Shown: one piece after another, positions 22,284 through 31,157 of the stretch
Layout of the letters: each line of letters starts with the position of its first letter
Numbering within the stretch: the stretch's first letter is position 1
DNA from: Pandoraea pulmonicola
Lineage (GTDB): Bacteria > Pseudomonadota > Gammaproteobacteria > Burkholderiales > Burkholderiaceae
Direction: 5' to 3'
Length of the DNA: 64,000 nt
NCBI RefSeq assembly: GCF_000815105.2
Contig: NZ_CP010310.2
Coordinates: forward strand, 3,968,001-4,032,000
The notes under the pieces: generated by a model
What the model was told of the DNA's origin: nothing
Databases searched by the model: none
The model's input: only the letters and a program-made list of their open reading frames with translations
Program-made: the position numbers and the translations under genes

Positions 22284-23045
22284 TCAAAGCTGAACGTGTG
22301 GGGCACCAGTACGCTCTGCGTTCTCACGAGGGGTAAGGCTGCTGGCCGACGAATACGCAGAGGGGATAGGGAAGTGGATGCCCGCCCGTTGTGCCGCCAG
22401 CACGATATGGCGCTCCATCGCGCTGCCTGCGGCGGCGCCATCGCGGCGTCGCAGGGCGTCGAGAATCTCCAGATGTTCATGATAGGTGGAAAGGACGAGT
22501 TCGCGCTGGTAGAACGGCAGGCGCTGGCTTTCCATGACGATTTCCGTGCTGCCGCGCAGGATGTCGGCGATGGCGCCGTTGCCGGCGAGTCCGACGATGC
22601 GCAGGTGGAAGGCGAAGTCGAGTTGGGCGGCGGTGTCGACGTCGCCTTCGAGGAGGGATGCCTTCATCGCTTCGACGTTATCCGTGAGCCATTCGATCTC
22701 GTCGTTGCTGGCGGCGTGGGCGGCCAGGCGGGCGGCGAAGCCCTCGAGGGCATAGCGCAGCTGGTAGGTGTCGGCGAGCGATATCTGGTCCGCGAAGCGC
22801 CAGGCGACGCCCACGCGGGCGGAGGCGTCGTTTACATACACGCCCTTGCCGGGGCGGATCGCGACCATGCCGAGCGCTTCGAGCGTCGAGAGGGCTTCGC
22901 GCAGCGAGGCGCGGCTGATCGCCAGTTCCTCGGCGAGCTGACGCTGCGAGGGCAGCATCGCGCCGGCAGGGTAGACCTGACGTTCGATGCGTTCGCGGAT
23001 GGTCGCGATGGCGGCGTCGGTTACGGCATGCGCCGAATGCTTCAT
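22284..23045 (-). CDS. FadR-family (GntR) transcriptional regulator
   Basis: DNA-binding repressor with an N-terminal GntR winged helix and a C-terminal FCD ligand domain. It is 253 residues. The helix-turn-helix LPSQRQLAEELAISRASLRE lies at about 31-50 and the wing at IRPGKGVYV. The FCD domain (about 90-220) has the metal-site histidines in LDFAFHLRIVGLAGN and TYHEHLEILDALRRRD and the closing MERHI. It is divergent from dctA-alc-allA with a clear FadR-type operator at the dctA start, so it most likely controls ureide or dicarboxylate use. The ligand is unknown; allantoin-pathway intermediates are plausible. Confidence 0.9.
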   Translation of the reverse strand: MKHSAHAVTDAAIATIRERIERQVYPAGAMLPSQRQLAEELAISRASLREALSTLEALGMVAIRPGKGVYVNDASARVGVAWRFADQISLADTYQLRYALEGFAARLAAHAASNDEIEWLTDNVEAMKASLLEGDVDTAAQLDFAFHLRIVGLAGNGAIADILRGSTEIVMESQRLPFYQRELVLSTYHEHLEILDALRRRDGAAAGSAMERHIVLAAQRAGIHFPIPSAYSSASSLTPRENAERTGAPHVQL

Positions 23046-23289
23046 GAGGCCTCACTGGGATTGCGGGGATACATATGGCGCATTGTACGACGCCAAATCT
23101 CCGCACGCGCCCGGACCTTCCCGCGCCGGGCGGCCCGCAGCAACATGGCAGCGACGCGACGGGCATGATGATCGCCGAGGGGCCGCCGCACCACACCGTT
23201 CGTCCAGCCGAAACCGTCCCGATTACCGTATTGCAGACGCCATTGAAACGCCCGCCCATCCCCTAGGGAATCCCCTCAGAACACGCGCC

Positions 23290-23318
23290 TTGACCGCACT
23301 ATATTGGCTTTCTAATAT
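23290..23318 (+). promoter_or_regulatory. promoter of dctA-alc-allA
   Basis: TTGACC (23290-23295), a 17-base spacer and TAATAT (23313-23318) form a near-consensus sigma-70 promoter on the plus strand. The predicted start site near 23325 leaves a leader of about 170 bases before dctA. The rest of 23046-23495 holds only the operator and the regulator's own upstream region; I see no gene. Confidence 0.7.
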
Positions 23319-23331
23319 TCTTCATAACACC

Positions 23332-23346
23332 ACTGGTCAGACCGGT
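23332..23346 (+). promoter_or_regulatory. FadR-family operator downstream of the dctA promoter
   Basis: ACTGGTC-A-GACCGGT is a palindrome with 6 of 7 arms paired, matching the TGGTCnGACC core used by FadR/GntR proteins. It starts about seven bases after the predicted transcription start, a position suited to repression by blocking polymerase. Confidence 0.72.
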
Positions 23347-23495
23347 ATGACTTGTGTCGATACACTGATGGGCAATGGTGTTGGCAGTGCGTTTTCGAGA
23401 GATTGCCGTACAGAAATCAGCCCCCGAGAGTTATCCGTCAGACGTAGAGATTGCGCGATGCGAGAGAGCGATTGCGCAGGCAGAGGAGACAAACC

Positions 23496-24827
23496 ATGCC
23501 CAAGCTGTTCCGTTCGTTATTTGGCCGAGTCGTCATTGCCTTGATAGTGGGCGTGGCGCTTGGCATTTGGTTTCCGCAGTTGGGAGAGTCGTTGCGTCCG
23601 TTGGGCGACGGCTTTCTGAAGTTGATCAAGATGGTGATTGGCCCCATCGTGTTCTGCGTGGTGGTGAGCGGGATGGCGAGTGCGGGCGATTTGCGCAAGG
23701 TTGGCCGAGTGGGGGTGAAGGCCGTGGTGTATTTCGAGATCATCACCACCTTTGCGCTCGTCATTGGTGCGGTGCTGGCGTGGGTCACGCGTCCGGGCGA
23801 GGGCATGAACATCGACATTCGCAGTCTCGATCCGAGCGCGATGGCGGCGTATACCGAGAATGCCAAGAGCTTGAAGGACACGGCGGGATTCCTGTTGAAG
23901 ATCATCCCGAACACCGTGACCGACGCCTTTGCCAAGGGCGACATTTTGCAGATCCTCGTGTTTTCCGTGATGTTCGGGTGTGCGTTGGCGGCGATTGGCG
24001 AGCGTGGCCGACCGGTGGCGCGCTTCATCGAAGATCTGAGCCATGTCTTCTTCCGCGTGATGGCGTTCATCATCCGGCTTGCGCCGCTGGGTGTACTGGG
24101 AGCGGTGGCGTTCACCACGGGCAAATACGGTGCGGCGTCGCTCAAGCAATTGGGCTTGCTGGTGCTCATGTTCTACCTGAGCTGCTTCGTCTTCGTGACC
24201 GTCGTGCTGGGTGGCGTGTTGCGCCTGGCCGGATTCAACATCTTCAAGTTCATCAAATACTTCCGCGAAGAGTTGTCCATCGTCTTGGGCACGGCGTCCT
24301 CCGATGCCGTGTTGCCGGCGGTCATGCGCAAGCTCGAGTGGATGGGCATCAAGAAATCCACCGTGGGCCTGGTCATTCCGACGGGTTACTCGTTCAACCT
24401 CGACGGGTTCTCCATCTATCTGACGTTGGCGGTCATCTTCATTGCACAGGCGACCAATACGCCGTTGTCCACGCATGACCTGATCCTTGTCGTTCTCGTA
24501 TCGTTGCTGACATCCAAGGGCGCGCATGGCATTCCGGGTTCGGCGATCGTGATTCTGGCGGCAACGTTGGCGGCCATCCCGGCAATTCCCGTCATCGGTC
24601 TCGTGTTGATTCTGCCGGTGGACTGGTTCGTGGGCATTGCCCGGGCGATCACCAACCTGCTGGGCAATTGCGTGGCGACGCTCGTCGTGGCTGCGTGGGA
24701 AAAAGACGTCGACTTCGCGAGAGCACACAAAGTCCTCGATGGCTCCCTGCCCTACGAGCCGATTGCCGTGGCGAACGAAGGTGACACCGAGAATTCGACA
24801 ACTGCCAATGCAGCCCTGACGCGCTGA
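23496..24827 (+). CDS. dctA: C4-dicarboxylate:cation symporter (DctA-like, DAACS family)
   Basis: Secondary transporter that takes up dicarboxylates such as succinate, fumarate and malate with protons or sodium. The start is ATG 23496 (MPKLFRSLFGRVV), preceded by a GAGGAG ribosome site; the result is 443 residues, the family length. Eight or more hydrophobic helices are visible. Family hallmarks are the serine-rich re-entrant loop VLGTASSDAVLPAVMRKLE, the TM7 motif PTGYSFNLDGFSIYL, and LTSKGAHGIPGSAIVIL. It leads an apparent operon with allantoicase and ureidoglycolate lyase, so its physiological substrate may be a ureide-pathway acid. Confidence 0.92.
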   Translation: MPKLFRSLFGRVVIALIVGVALGIWFPQLGESLRPLGDGFLKLIKMVIGPIVFCVVVSGMASAGDLRKVGRVGVKAVVYFEIITTFALVIGAVLAWVTRPGEGMNIDIRSLDPSAMAAYTENAKSLKDTAGFLLKIIPNTVTDAFAKGDILQILVFSVMFGCALAAIGERGRPVARFIEDLSHVFFRVMAFIIRLAPLGVLGAVAFTTGKYGAASLKQLGLLVLMFYLSCFVFVTVVLGGVLRLAGFNIFKFIKYFREELSIVLGTASSDAVLPAVMRKLEWMGIKKSTVGLVIPTGYSFNLDGFSIYLTLAVIFIAQATNTPLSTHDLILVVLVSLLTSKGAHGIPGSAIVILAATLAAIPAIPVIGLVLILPVDWFVGIARAITNLLGNCVATLVVAAWEKDVDFARAHKVLDGSLPYEPIAVANEGDTENSTTANAALTR

Positions 24828-24881
24828 GCGTCGCGGCCGGGATTGCGACCGGGTTGGCATGACCGACTGAAACGAACTTCC

Positions 24882-24909
24882 GCCGACGCAGAGCGTCGGC
24901 ACCTTTTTC
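24882..24909 (+). terminator. hairpin with T tract between dctA and alc
   Basis: GCCGACGC-AGA-GCGTCGGC is an eight-pair stem followed by ACCTTTTTCT. It lies between dctA and alc and may partly terminate transcription, lowering expression of the two enzymes relative to the transporter. Confidence 0.75.
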
Positions 24910-24925
24910 TGGAGTGAATTGCAAC

Positions 24926-25948
24926 ATGGCAATCGTCCCGCAAGATCCGAACGCACCGGAATTCGTGCGCCGTTATGTCAATCTGGCGGATCCGCGTCTT
25001 GGGGCGCAGGCGCTGGAGGCCAGCGACGAATTCTTTGCGGCCAAGGAGCGCATGCTCAATCCCGAGCCGGCGGTGTTCATCCCGGGCAAGTACGACGAGA
25101 ACGGCAAGTGGATGGACGGGTGGGAGACGCGTCGCAAGCGCGTGAACGGCTACGACTGGTGCGTGGTCAAGTTGGCGCGCGCGGGTGTGCTGTATGGCGT
25201 CGATCTCGACACCAGCCACTTCACCGGCAACTTCCCGCCGGCCGCCTCGCTCGAGGGCTGCTACAGCCCGAACGGTGTACCGTCCGCGTCGGCCGAGTGG
25301 TTCGAGCTGCTGCCGTCGACCACTCTGCAGGGCAATGCGCACCATTACCATGCGATTGCCGACCAGCGTGCGGTGACTCACGTGCGCGTGAACCTGTATC
25401 CCGACGGTGGTCTGGCGCGTCTGCGCCTGTACGGGTTGCCGCAGAGCGATTGGGCGGGCCGTTCGCGTGACGAGTTGATCGATCTGGTGGCGATGGAAAA
25501 CGGCGGGTACGTCGTGGCGGCGAACAACCAGCATTTCGGATTGGCGTCGAACCTGCTGATGCCGGGCCGGGGTGTGAACATGGGGGATGGCTGGGAGACG
25601 CGTCGCCGTCGTGAGCCGGGTAACGACTGGGCCATCATTGCGCTGGCGCAGCCGGGCGAGATCGTGAAGATCGAAGTCGACACCGCGCACTTCAAGGGCA
25701 ACTTCCCGGATCGGTGTTCCATCCAGGGGGCGTATGTGACGGGTGGCACCGAGCAGTCGTTGATTACGCAGTCGATGTTCTGGCCGGTGTTGTTGCCTGA
25801 GCAGAAGTTGGCGATGGACAAGCAGTTCTTCTTCGAAGAGCCGGTGCAGAAGCTGGGGGCGATCACGCACATTCGCTTCAACATCATTCCGGACGGTGGC
25901 GTGTCGCGTCTGCGGCTGTGGGGCCGTTTGAGTGAGAAGAAGGCGTAA
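24926..25948 (+). CDS. alc: allantoicase
   Basis: Hydrolyses allantoate to ureidoglycolate and urea in purine breakdown. It is 340 residues from ATG 24926 ([18 protein letters not shown]); a GTG twelve bases earlier is less likely because GGAG lies better for the ATG. The protein consists of two internal repeats of the allantoicase fold. The first contains [20 protein letters not shown] and [14 protein letters not shown], the second [20 protein letters not shown] and [14 protein letters not shown]. Each ends with an IRFN/VRVN...PDGG.(A/S)RLRLWG-type strand. It is followed by allA 41 bases on. Confidence 0.95.
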   Translation: MAIVPQDPNAPEFVRRYVNLADPRLGAQALEASDEFFAAKERMLNPEPAVFIPGKYDENGKWMDGWETRRKRVNGYDWCVVKLARAGVLYGVDLDTSHFTGNFPPAASLEGCYSPNGVPSASAEWFELLPSTTLQGNAHHYHAIADQRAVTHVRVNLYPDGGLARLRLYGLPQSDWAGRSRDELIDLVAMENGGYVVAANNQHFGLASNLLMPGRGVNMGDGWETRRRREPGNDWAIIALAQPGEIVKIEVDTAHFKGNFPDRCSIQGAYVTGGTEQSLITQSMFWPVLLPEQKLAMDKQFFFEEPVQKLGAITHIRFNIIPDGGVSRLRLWGRLSEKKA

Positions 25949-25989
25949 AGCGCGGGGAACACGAAGAGAGCAAACAAGGAGAACGTGAC

Positions 25990-26523
25990 ATGTCGGGTCC
26001 GACGTTGAAGATAGAGCGATTGACGCGGGAGGCGTTTGCGCCGTTTGGGGATGTGATCGAGTTGTCGGGCGCGAGGCATTTTGCGATCAATGGTGGGACG
26101 ACGGAGCGGTATCACGACTTGGCGACGGTGGATCTGGGGCCGGAGGGTGGTCGTACGTTGATCAATGTGTTCCGGGGTCAGCCGCGTCGGTTGCCGTACG
26201 AGGTGAAAATGCTGGAGCGTCATCCGCTGGGCAGCCAGGCGTTCATTCCGTTGAAGGCGACGCCGTATCTGGTGGTGGTGGCGCCGGTGGGCGAGTTGGA
26301 TGTGAGCCGGATGCGGGCGTTTGTGTCGGAGGGTTGGCAGGGGGTGAACTATGCGCGGGGCGTGTGGCATCACCCGTTGTTGGCGTTGGATGAGGTGAGT
26401 GACTTCGTGGTGGTCGATCGTGGGGGGGAGGGGCCCAACTGTGACGAGCAGGATTTGCCGGGCGAGTATTTATTGACGCAGGCGGCGTTGGATGCTGCCC
26501 GAGCGCCAAAGAAGGCCGCGTAA
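25990..26523 (+). CDS. allA: ureidoglycolate lyase
   Basis: Splits ureidoglycolate into glyoxylate and urea, the step after allantoicase. It is 177 residues, with the cupin-like AllA features [12 protein letters not shown] near the N-terminus, the central [18 protein letters not shown] and the metal-site-like region [14 protein letters not shown], then DFVVVDRGG. It ends 28 bases before a strong terminator. Together with alc it converts allantoate to glyoxylate and two urea; urate oxidase and allantoinase are not in this window. Confidence 0.94.
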   Translation: MSGPTLKIERLTREAFAPFGDVIELSGARHFAINGGTTERYHDLATVDLGPEGGRTLINVFRGQPRRLPYEVKMLERHPLGSQAFIPLKATPYLVVVAPVGELDVSRMRAFVSEGWQGVNYARGVWHHPLLALDEVSDFVVVDRGGEGPNCDEQDLPGEYLLTQAALDAARAPKKAA

Positions 26524-26551
26524 GCAGTAAAAGCAACAGCAAGCATGAGAT

Positions 26552-26579
26552 AAACGCCGGGTAAATCCCGGCGTTTCTT
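26552..26579 (+). terminator. intrinsic terminator of the dctA-alc-allA operon
   Basis: AAACGCCGGG-TAAAT-CCCGGCGTTT, a ten-pair hairpin, is followed by CTTA. It lies 28 bases after the allA stop. Confidence 0.8.
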
Positions 26580-26820
26580 ATGGAGGTAGAAAAGCTGAGG
26601 CGGTCATATGGGCGGAGGAAGTTGGAGCGGGTAGGAGGTTGGGAGGGACTGGTGGGGTATGAGCGATGGCGCGGCCGTCCCGCGCAGTTGCGGAGCACGT
26701 GCGGGGCGGGTGCGGCGTCGCGTTGGTGCTGGAGTCGATGGGTGTCGACGGGACTGGGGTGGTGGGAGGTGAGCGCGAGAAGCGGGCGGTGTCGGTTGAA
26801 GCGTTGAGGGCGTGGAGGGG
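26580..26820. other. G-rich intergenic stretch, no gene seen
   Basis: About 240 bases rich in GG runs on the plus strand. Short open frames exist on both strands but none has a ribosome site or a recognisable product. Confidence 0.5.
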
Positions 26821-26891
26821 GACGGAGCGGGGCCCCGTTGCGGCGCGAGTTGGGTCACTGTTTGAGTGACGCAATGGGGCCCCGCTCCGTC
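26821..26891. repeat. long two-tier inverted repeat
   Basis: Arms 26821-26842 and 26870-26891 pair over 22 positions with one G-T wobble. Inside the loop, GTCACT (26854-26859) and AGTGAC (26865-26870) form a second stem. It lies about 70 bases outside the IS256-type element and is not part of its ends. No T tract follows on either strand. Confidence 0.75.
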
Positions 26892-26961
26892 GGGGGAAAG
26901 ACGCGGAAGGTGCGAGCGTGGAACTTGAAGTAGGAAATACTCGCCCACAGGTGAGCGAAGG

Positions 26962-28282
26962 TATCCGGAATTCCGTGTGTGAGGCGGGTTGAGATTCAGA
27001 CGCCAATGTTGAATCGTTCCGGGTAAAGCAGCGCGAACTGGGTCATGGCGCTCTTCCAATCGTGCCGGGAACCGGTCCACTTGGCCACGACGTTGCGCAG
27101 CGCCAGCCAGATCAGTTTGAGTGCGGCCTCGTCCGACGGGAAGTGGCCGCGCGCCTTGATGATCTTTCGAAGCTGCATGTGCAGCGACTCGATCGCGTTG
27201 GTCGTCTATACAATTTTCCGGATGTCGGGTGCGAAGGCATAGAACGGAATCACTTGATCCCAGGCTCGGCGCCAGAGTGCGGCAATCGGAGGGTATTTCG
27301 TACCCCAAGGGCTCGTATCGAACGTATCCAGCGCCACGGCAGCCGCTTCGGCCGACGGTGCCCGATAGACCTCCTTGAGCGCCGCTGCGACCGATTTCCG
27401 GTCTTTCCAACTGGCGAAGTCCAGCGAGTTTCGGATCAGATGCACGATGCAGGTCTGGACCGTCGTTTCCGGGAAGCCCTTCAAACCGTCGACCACGGCG
27501 ATCAGGATGTCCTGCACGCCGCGCAGCTTCAGGTCGTTCACCACCCGCAGCCAGAACTTGGCCCCCTCGGTCTGCTCGATCCAAAGGCCCAGCACGTCAC
27601 GTGTGCCGTCGCGGCGCACGCCCAGCGCCAGGTAGATCGCCTTGTTGCGCACGATGCCTTCGTCGCGGATCTTGACTCGCAAGGCGTCGAAGAACACGAC
27701 CGGGTACATTGGTTCGAGCGGCCGCTGCTGCCACTCGCGCACTTCGTCGATCACAGCATCGGTCACCGTGCTGATGAAGTCCGGCGACACCTCGATGCCG
27801 TACATCTCCAGCAGGAAACCCTGGATCTCCCGCACGCTCATGCCGCGTGCGTACATCGCGATGATCTTGTCGTCGAAGCCGGTGAAGCGTCGCTCGCCCT
27901 TGGCGATCAGCACCGGATCGAAGGTGCCTTCGCGGTCGCGCGGAATCTCGACGTCGAGCAGGTCGTCGTCGGTTGCGATGCGCTTGCGGCTGGTGCCGTT
28001 GTGATGGTTCGTGCGGCCTACCGACTTGGCATCGCCCTTCTCGTAGCCCAGGTGGTGGGTCAGTTCGCCGCCCAGCGCACGCTCGAAGATTGCCTTCTTG
28101 AGGGCCGCGAGCTGCTCGTTGATTGTGGCCCGATCCAGCGTACCGGGTACCAGTTGCTTGATGAGTTCCGGGTCCAGGTTCAAGCCCTTGCCCGGTTCAA
28201 TCGTCACTTCTTCCTTGCGTTTGCGTGGCATAAAGTGGCTCCTTGGCCATCAGTTTATGCCCCACACACAAAGTTTCGGATA
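26962..28282 (-). mobile_element. IS256-family insertion sequence (degenerate)
   Basis: A 1.32-kb element bounded by imperfect inverted repeats. The left end starts TATCCGGAATTCCGTGTGTG; the reverse complement of the right end starts TATCCGAAACTTTGTGTGTG, about 17 of 23 positions alike. It contains a single transposase gene filling most of its length, as in the IS256 family. I see no matching target-site duplication in the bases outside, and the transposase is interrupted, so the copy looks old and immobile. Confidence 0.8.
26996..28231 (-). pseudogene. IS256-family transposase, interrupted by an amber codon
   Basis: A Mutator-type DDE transposase. The frame runs 411 codons with one in-frame TAG at codon 342 (27206-27208), exactly where IS256 relatives have Tyr in RKIVYTTNAIESL. 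Translation reads APDIRKIV-stop-TTNAIESLHMQLRKI and continues in the same frame to 26996 (product end FALLYPERFNIGV). The aspartates in VVFFDALRVKIRDE (~164) and AVVDGLKGFPE (~231) precede the stop, but the third catalytic residue, the Glu of TTNAIES, lies after it. The 341-residue truncated product should therefore be inactive. A sequencing error is possible, as a single base would restore Tyr. Confidence 0.9.
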
Positions 28283-28293
28283 GGCTCGCGGCA

Positions 28294-28329
28294 TCAAAAG
28301 AAACGAGGGCGCAAAACCATGCGCCCTCG
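28294..28329 (-). terminator. terminator of the 2-aminobenzoate operon
   Basis: On the minus strand, CGAGGGCGCA-TGGTTT-TGCGCCCTCG is a perfect ten-pair stem followed by TTTCTTTT, about 30 bases past the RidA-family stop. Confidence 0.85.
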
Positions 28330-28359
28330 CTTTGCGATCCAGGGAGTAGAAGCAACCGC

Positions 28360-28770
28360 TCAGCCTGCCGGCACCACTGCCGTCACCTCGATTTCCACTT
28401 TCGCTTCGTCCTCCACCAGATCGGCCACTTCCACGGCCGTCATCGCGGGAAAGTGGCGTCCGATCACGGCACGATAGTGTTCGCCGATCGCGGGATAGCT
28501 TGCCACATACTCCTCCTTGTTCTTCACGTACCACGTCATGCGTACGATGTGCTCCGGCTTCGCGTTACCCTCGGCGAGAATCGCGACAATGTTCTCCAGC
28601 GTCTGGCGGACCTGGAGTGCGAAATCATCCGTTTCGAAACGTTGCTGCCCGTTCCAGCCGATCTGACCACCAACGAACACGATACGGCTGCCGGCAGTCA
28701 TTTCGAAAGCCATGCCATTCGCATAGCCGCGCGGTTTCGCCCAATCGGGCGGTTGCAAAACTTGCAGCAT
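28360..28770 (-). CDS. RidA-family enamine/imine deaminase
   Basis: RidA (YjgF/YER057c/UK114) proteins hydrolyse reactive enamines and imines to ketones and ammonia. It is 136 residues, the family size. Seen: FVGGQIGWNGQQRFETDD, the central AEGNAKPEHIVRMTWYV and PAMTAVEVADLVEDEAKVEIEVTAV, including the region of the active-site Glu. The conserved Arg of canonical RidA (RNYLADI-type position) is not obvious, so it may be a pathway-specific subfamily. Its ATG overlaps the thioesterase stop (TGATG), tying it to the anthranilate operon, where an enamine intermediate carrying the former amino group must be deaminated. Confidence 0.88.
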   Translation of the reverse strand: MLQVLQPPDWAKPRGYANGMAFEMTAGSRIVFVGGQIGWNGQQRFETDDFALQVRQTLENIVAILAEGNAKPEHIVRMTWYVKNKEEYVASYPAIGEHYRAVIGRHFPAMTAVEVADLVEDEAKVEIEVTAVVPAG

Positions 28771-29240
28771 CAGGACACTCCTTCAATTACAGAATCGGGT
28801 GCGGCGTAGCACACAATCGCTTCACGCTGTGCGGTGGGCACCTCGATCGGGACGGGCTTGCCGCCCTCGCCTTTCACGACCCAGACCAGCACCAGCGTGG
28901 CTTGCAAACGCGTGTCGTCGTTCGCGCCGGCAAACCGGATGCGCAGCGTCATCGACGAACGACCCAGTCGCGTGACCTCCAGCGAGCGCGTCAGCGTCTC
29001 GCCCAAAAAACTGGGTGCACTGAAACGGCATTCAACGTTCGCCGTCGGCACTCCCAAACCATCGCGCAGATGCATCTCGCCGAACGACAGACCGAGCCCT
29101 TCGTCGCACCAGTCCTCGACCAGATCGTTGATCATCTCGAAATAGCGCGGATAAAACACGATGCCCGCCGGGTCGCAGTGCTTGAAGCGCACCAGCAACG
29201 GCTTCACGAACGCGTGTGCCGCCACATCAGCCCCCGCCAT
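28770..29240 (-). CDS. 4-hydroxybenzoyl-CoA-type thioesterase (hot-dog fold)
   Basis: Acyl-CoA thioesterase of the 4HBT family. It is 156 residues. The catalytic motif RFKHCDPAGIVFYPRYFEM (Asp near 23) is the classical 4-hydroxybenzoyl-CoA thioesterase signature, followed by VEDWCDEGLGLSFGEM and the beta-sheet TLTRSLEVTRLGRSSMTLRI. In this operon it probably releases CoA from dead-end or trapped aromatic or alicyclic thioesters, or from a ring-cleavage product. It lies 84 bases after the CoA ligase and overlaps the RidA gene by one base. Confidence 0.88.
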   Translation of the reverse strand: MAGADVAAHAFVKPLLVRFKHCDPAGIVFYPRYFEMINDLVEDWCDEGLGLSFGEMHLRDGLGVPTANVECRFSAPSFLGETLTRSLEVTRLGRSSMTLRIRFAGANDDTRLQATLVLVWVVKGEGGKPVPIEVPTAQREAIVCYAAPDSVIEGVS

Positions 29241-29324
29241 AATTTTTCCTCCTGCGTTACATCGCCTGAAAGTGAGTGAGCGCCGACTGGAGCGCCTCGC
29301 TCGCCTGCCATGGCGAGCCGGTCA

Positions 29325-30968
29325 TTACCGCGCCATTTGCCGCAGCTTGAAGCGCTGCAGCTTGCCCGTTTCCGTGCGCGGGAGCGCGTCCACGAACTCG
29401 ATCGCCCGCGGATACTTGTAGGGGGCGATGTTAGCCTTCACATACTCCTGAAGCGCCTTGACCATCCCCTCGTCGCGCGGCTCGCCCGCCTTGAGCACCA
29501 CATAAGCCTTCACGATCTGCCCGCGCGCATCGTCGTTCGCGCCCACCACGCCGCACTCCGCCACCGAGGGGTGCTTGAGCAACGCCGACTCCACCTCCGG
29601 GCCCGCGATGTTATACCCGGCCGAGACGATCATGTCGTCCGAGCGAGCCTGATAGTAGTAATTGCCCGCTTCGTCGCACATGAACGTGTCGCCCGGCAGA
29701 TTCCAGCCGTTCTTCACATAATTCGTCTGGCGCGAGTCGGCCAGATAGCGGCAGCCCGTCGGCCCCTTCACCGCCAGCTTGCCGACCTGCCCCGGCGGCA
29801 GCGGCTGCATCGCGTCGTCCACGATCATCGCGATATAGCCCGGCACCGGCTTGCCAATCGCACCGGGAACCACATCGCCGTTGGCCGCCGAGATGAAGAT
29901 GTGAATCATCTCCGTGCCGCCGATGCCGTCGATCATCTCGATGCCCGTGGCCTGCTTCCAGAGCTGGCGGGTCGCGTCCGGCAACGCCTCGCCGGCCGAC
30001 ACCGTCTTCCTCAGGCTCGACAGATCGTACTTGCCGACGAGCGCCGCCATCTGGCGATAGAATGTCGGGGCCGTAAAACAGATCGTCGCGCGATACTCCG
30101 CGATGGCCTCCAGCAGCGTGTCCGGAGAGAGCCTCTCCAACAACACCGTGGCAGCCCCCACGCGCAGCGGGAAAGTCAACAGGCCGCCCGTGCCGAAAGT
30201 GAACGCTAACGGGGGCGTGCCGCAGAAGATATCGTCCGGCCCCGGCTTGAGCACATGACGCGGGAACAGATCGCACATCGCAAGCACATCGCGATGGAAA
30301 TGCATCGTGCCCTTCGGCTGCCCCGTCGTGCCGCTCGTGAAGGCGATCAGACAGACGTCATCCACCGCCGTGTCGCAGGCGTCGAAACTTGCCGGCTGAC
30401 GGGCCATGCGGGCCTCCAGTGAGTCCTCACCCACGTCGTGGAAATAGACCACCTGCGTGAGCACCGGGCAGTGATACTCATGCCCCGCCTGACGATTGAA
30501 CTCCAGCTCCTCCTTCAGACGTCCGTCGCAAAGCGCGGCCGACACCTCCGCCTTGTCGATGATCTGCTTGAGCTCCTTCGCGCGCAGCAGCGGCATCGTC
30601 GGCACGCCCACCAGACCTGCCTTGATCACCGCCAGCCATGCGGCAGCCATGAACAGATTGTTCGGCCCGCGAAGCAATACACGATTGCCCGGCACCAGCG
30701 CCATGTCGTTGCGCAGCACGTGCGCGATCCGATCCACCATCTCGCGCAGGCCGAGATACGACGTTACCGTGCGTTTGCCGTTTTCCACCGAATAGATCGC
30801 GGGCGCGTCGCCTCGTCCCTGCGCGATCGCGCGATCCAGCAGCTCGGCGGCGCAGTTGATGCGCGCCGGGTATGCCACGTCCGGATTGTCGAGCAGAAAC
30901 TCGGGCCACTGATCCACGGGCGGCAGATTGTCGCGCGCGAAAGTGTCGAGATGTCCAGATCGTTCCAT
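29325..30968 (-). CDS. abmG: 2-aminobenzoate-CoA ligase (benzoate-CoA ligase family)
   Basis: Activates anthranilate to 2-aminobenzoyl-CoA with ATP and CoA. Start ATG 30968 (MERSGHLDTFARDNLPP), preceded by AAGGAGAA, gives 547 residues. The upstream extension of the open frame has no homology. Adenylate-forming motifs visible: FTSGTTGQPKGTMHFHRD (211-228), YYYQARSDDMIVSAGYNI and the C-terminal catalytic Lys in PRTETGKLQRFKL (~537). The specific aryl substrate cannot be proved from motifs. The call rests on the fused monooxygenase/reductase in the same operon, which is diagnostic of the 2-aminobenzoyl-CoA pathway described in Azoarcus evansii. Confidence 0.85.
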   Translation of the reverse strand: MERSGHLDTFARDNLPPVDQWPEFLLDNPDVAYPARINCAAELLDRAIAQGRGDAPAIYSVENGKRTVTSYLGLREMVDRIAHVLRNDMALVPGNRVLLRGPNNLFMAAAWLAVIKAGLVGVPTMPLLRAKELKQIIDKAEVSAALCDGRLKEELEFNRQAGHEYHCPVLTQVVYFHDVGEDSLEARMARQPASFDACDTAVDDVCLIAFTSGTTGQPKGTMHFHRDVLAMCDLFPRHVLKPGPDDIFCGTPPLAFTFGTGGLLTFPLRVGAATVLLERLSPDTLLEAIAEYRATICFTAPTFYRQMAALVGKYDLSSLRKTVSAGEALPDATRQLWKQATGIEMIDGIGGTEMIHIFISAANGDVVPGAIGKPVPGYIAMIVDDAMQPLPPGQVGKLAVKGPTGCRYLADSRQTNYVKNGWNLPGDTFMCDEAGNYYYQARSDDMIVSAGYNIAGPEVESALLKHPSVAECGVVGANDDARGQIVKAYVVLKAGEPRDEGMVKALQEYVKANIAPYKYPRAIEFVDALPRTETGKLQRFKLRQMAR

Positions 30969-31157
30969 GTGCTTCTCCTTGCCCCCGGTAATCAAGCATG
31001 ACGTCAGCGCAGCCGTCCGACGCTTCAAAGTGCTTCCAAGTGTTCTGCAAGACGCCATGCCGTCCCTGTCTCCACAGGCTGCACTGCGCACATCACAAGC
31101 CATGTCCCACGCATCGAACCCCGCCGCCGTTCGGGCACCGGGTGCCGGAGACGGCGC

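Noticed and set aside
23075..23266. Small frames in the FadR-dctA intergenic region
   Set aside because: No ribosome site or recognisable product. The stretch contains the promoter and operator for dctA.
26580..26870. G-rich frames read as possible small proteins, and possible G-quadruplex runs
   Set aside because: The frames lack start signals and homology. The GG runs are irregular and I could not define a convincing four-tract motif.
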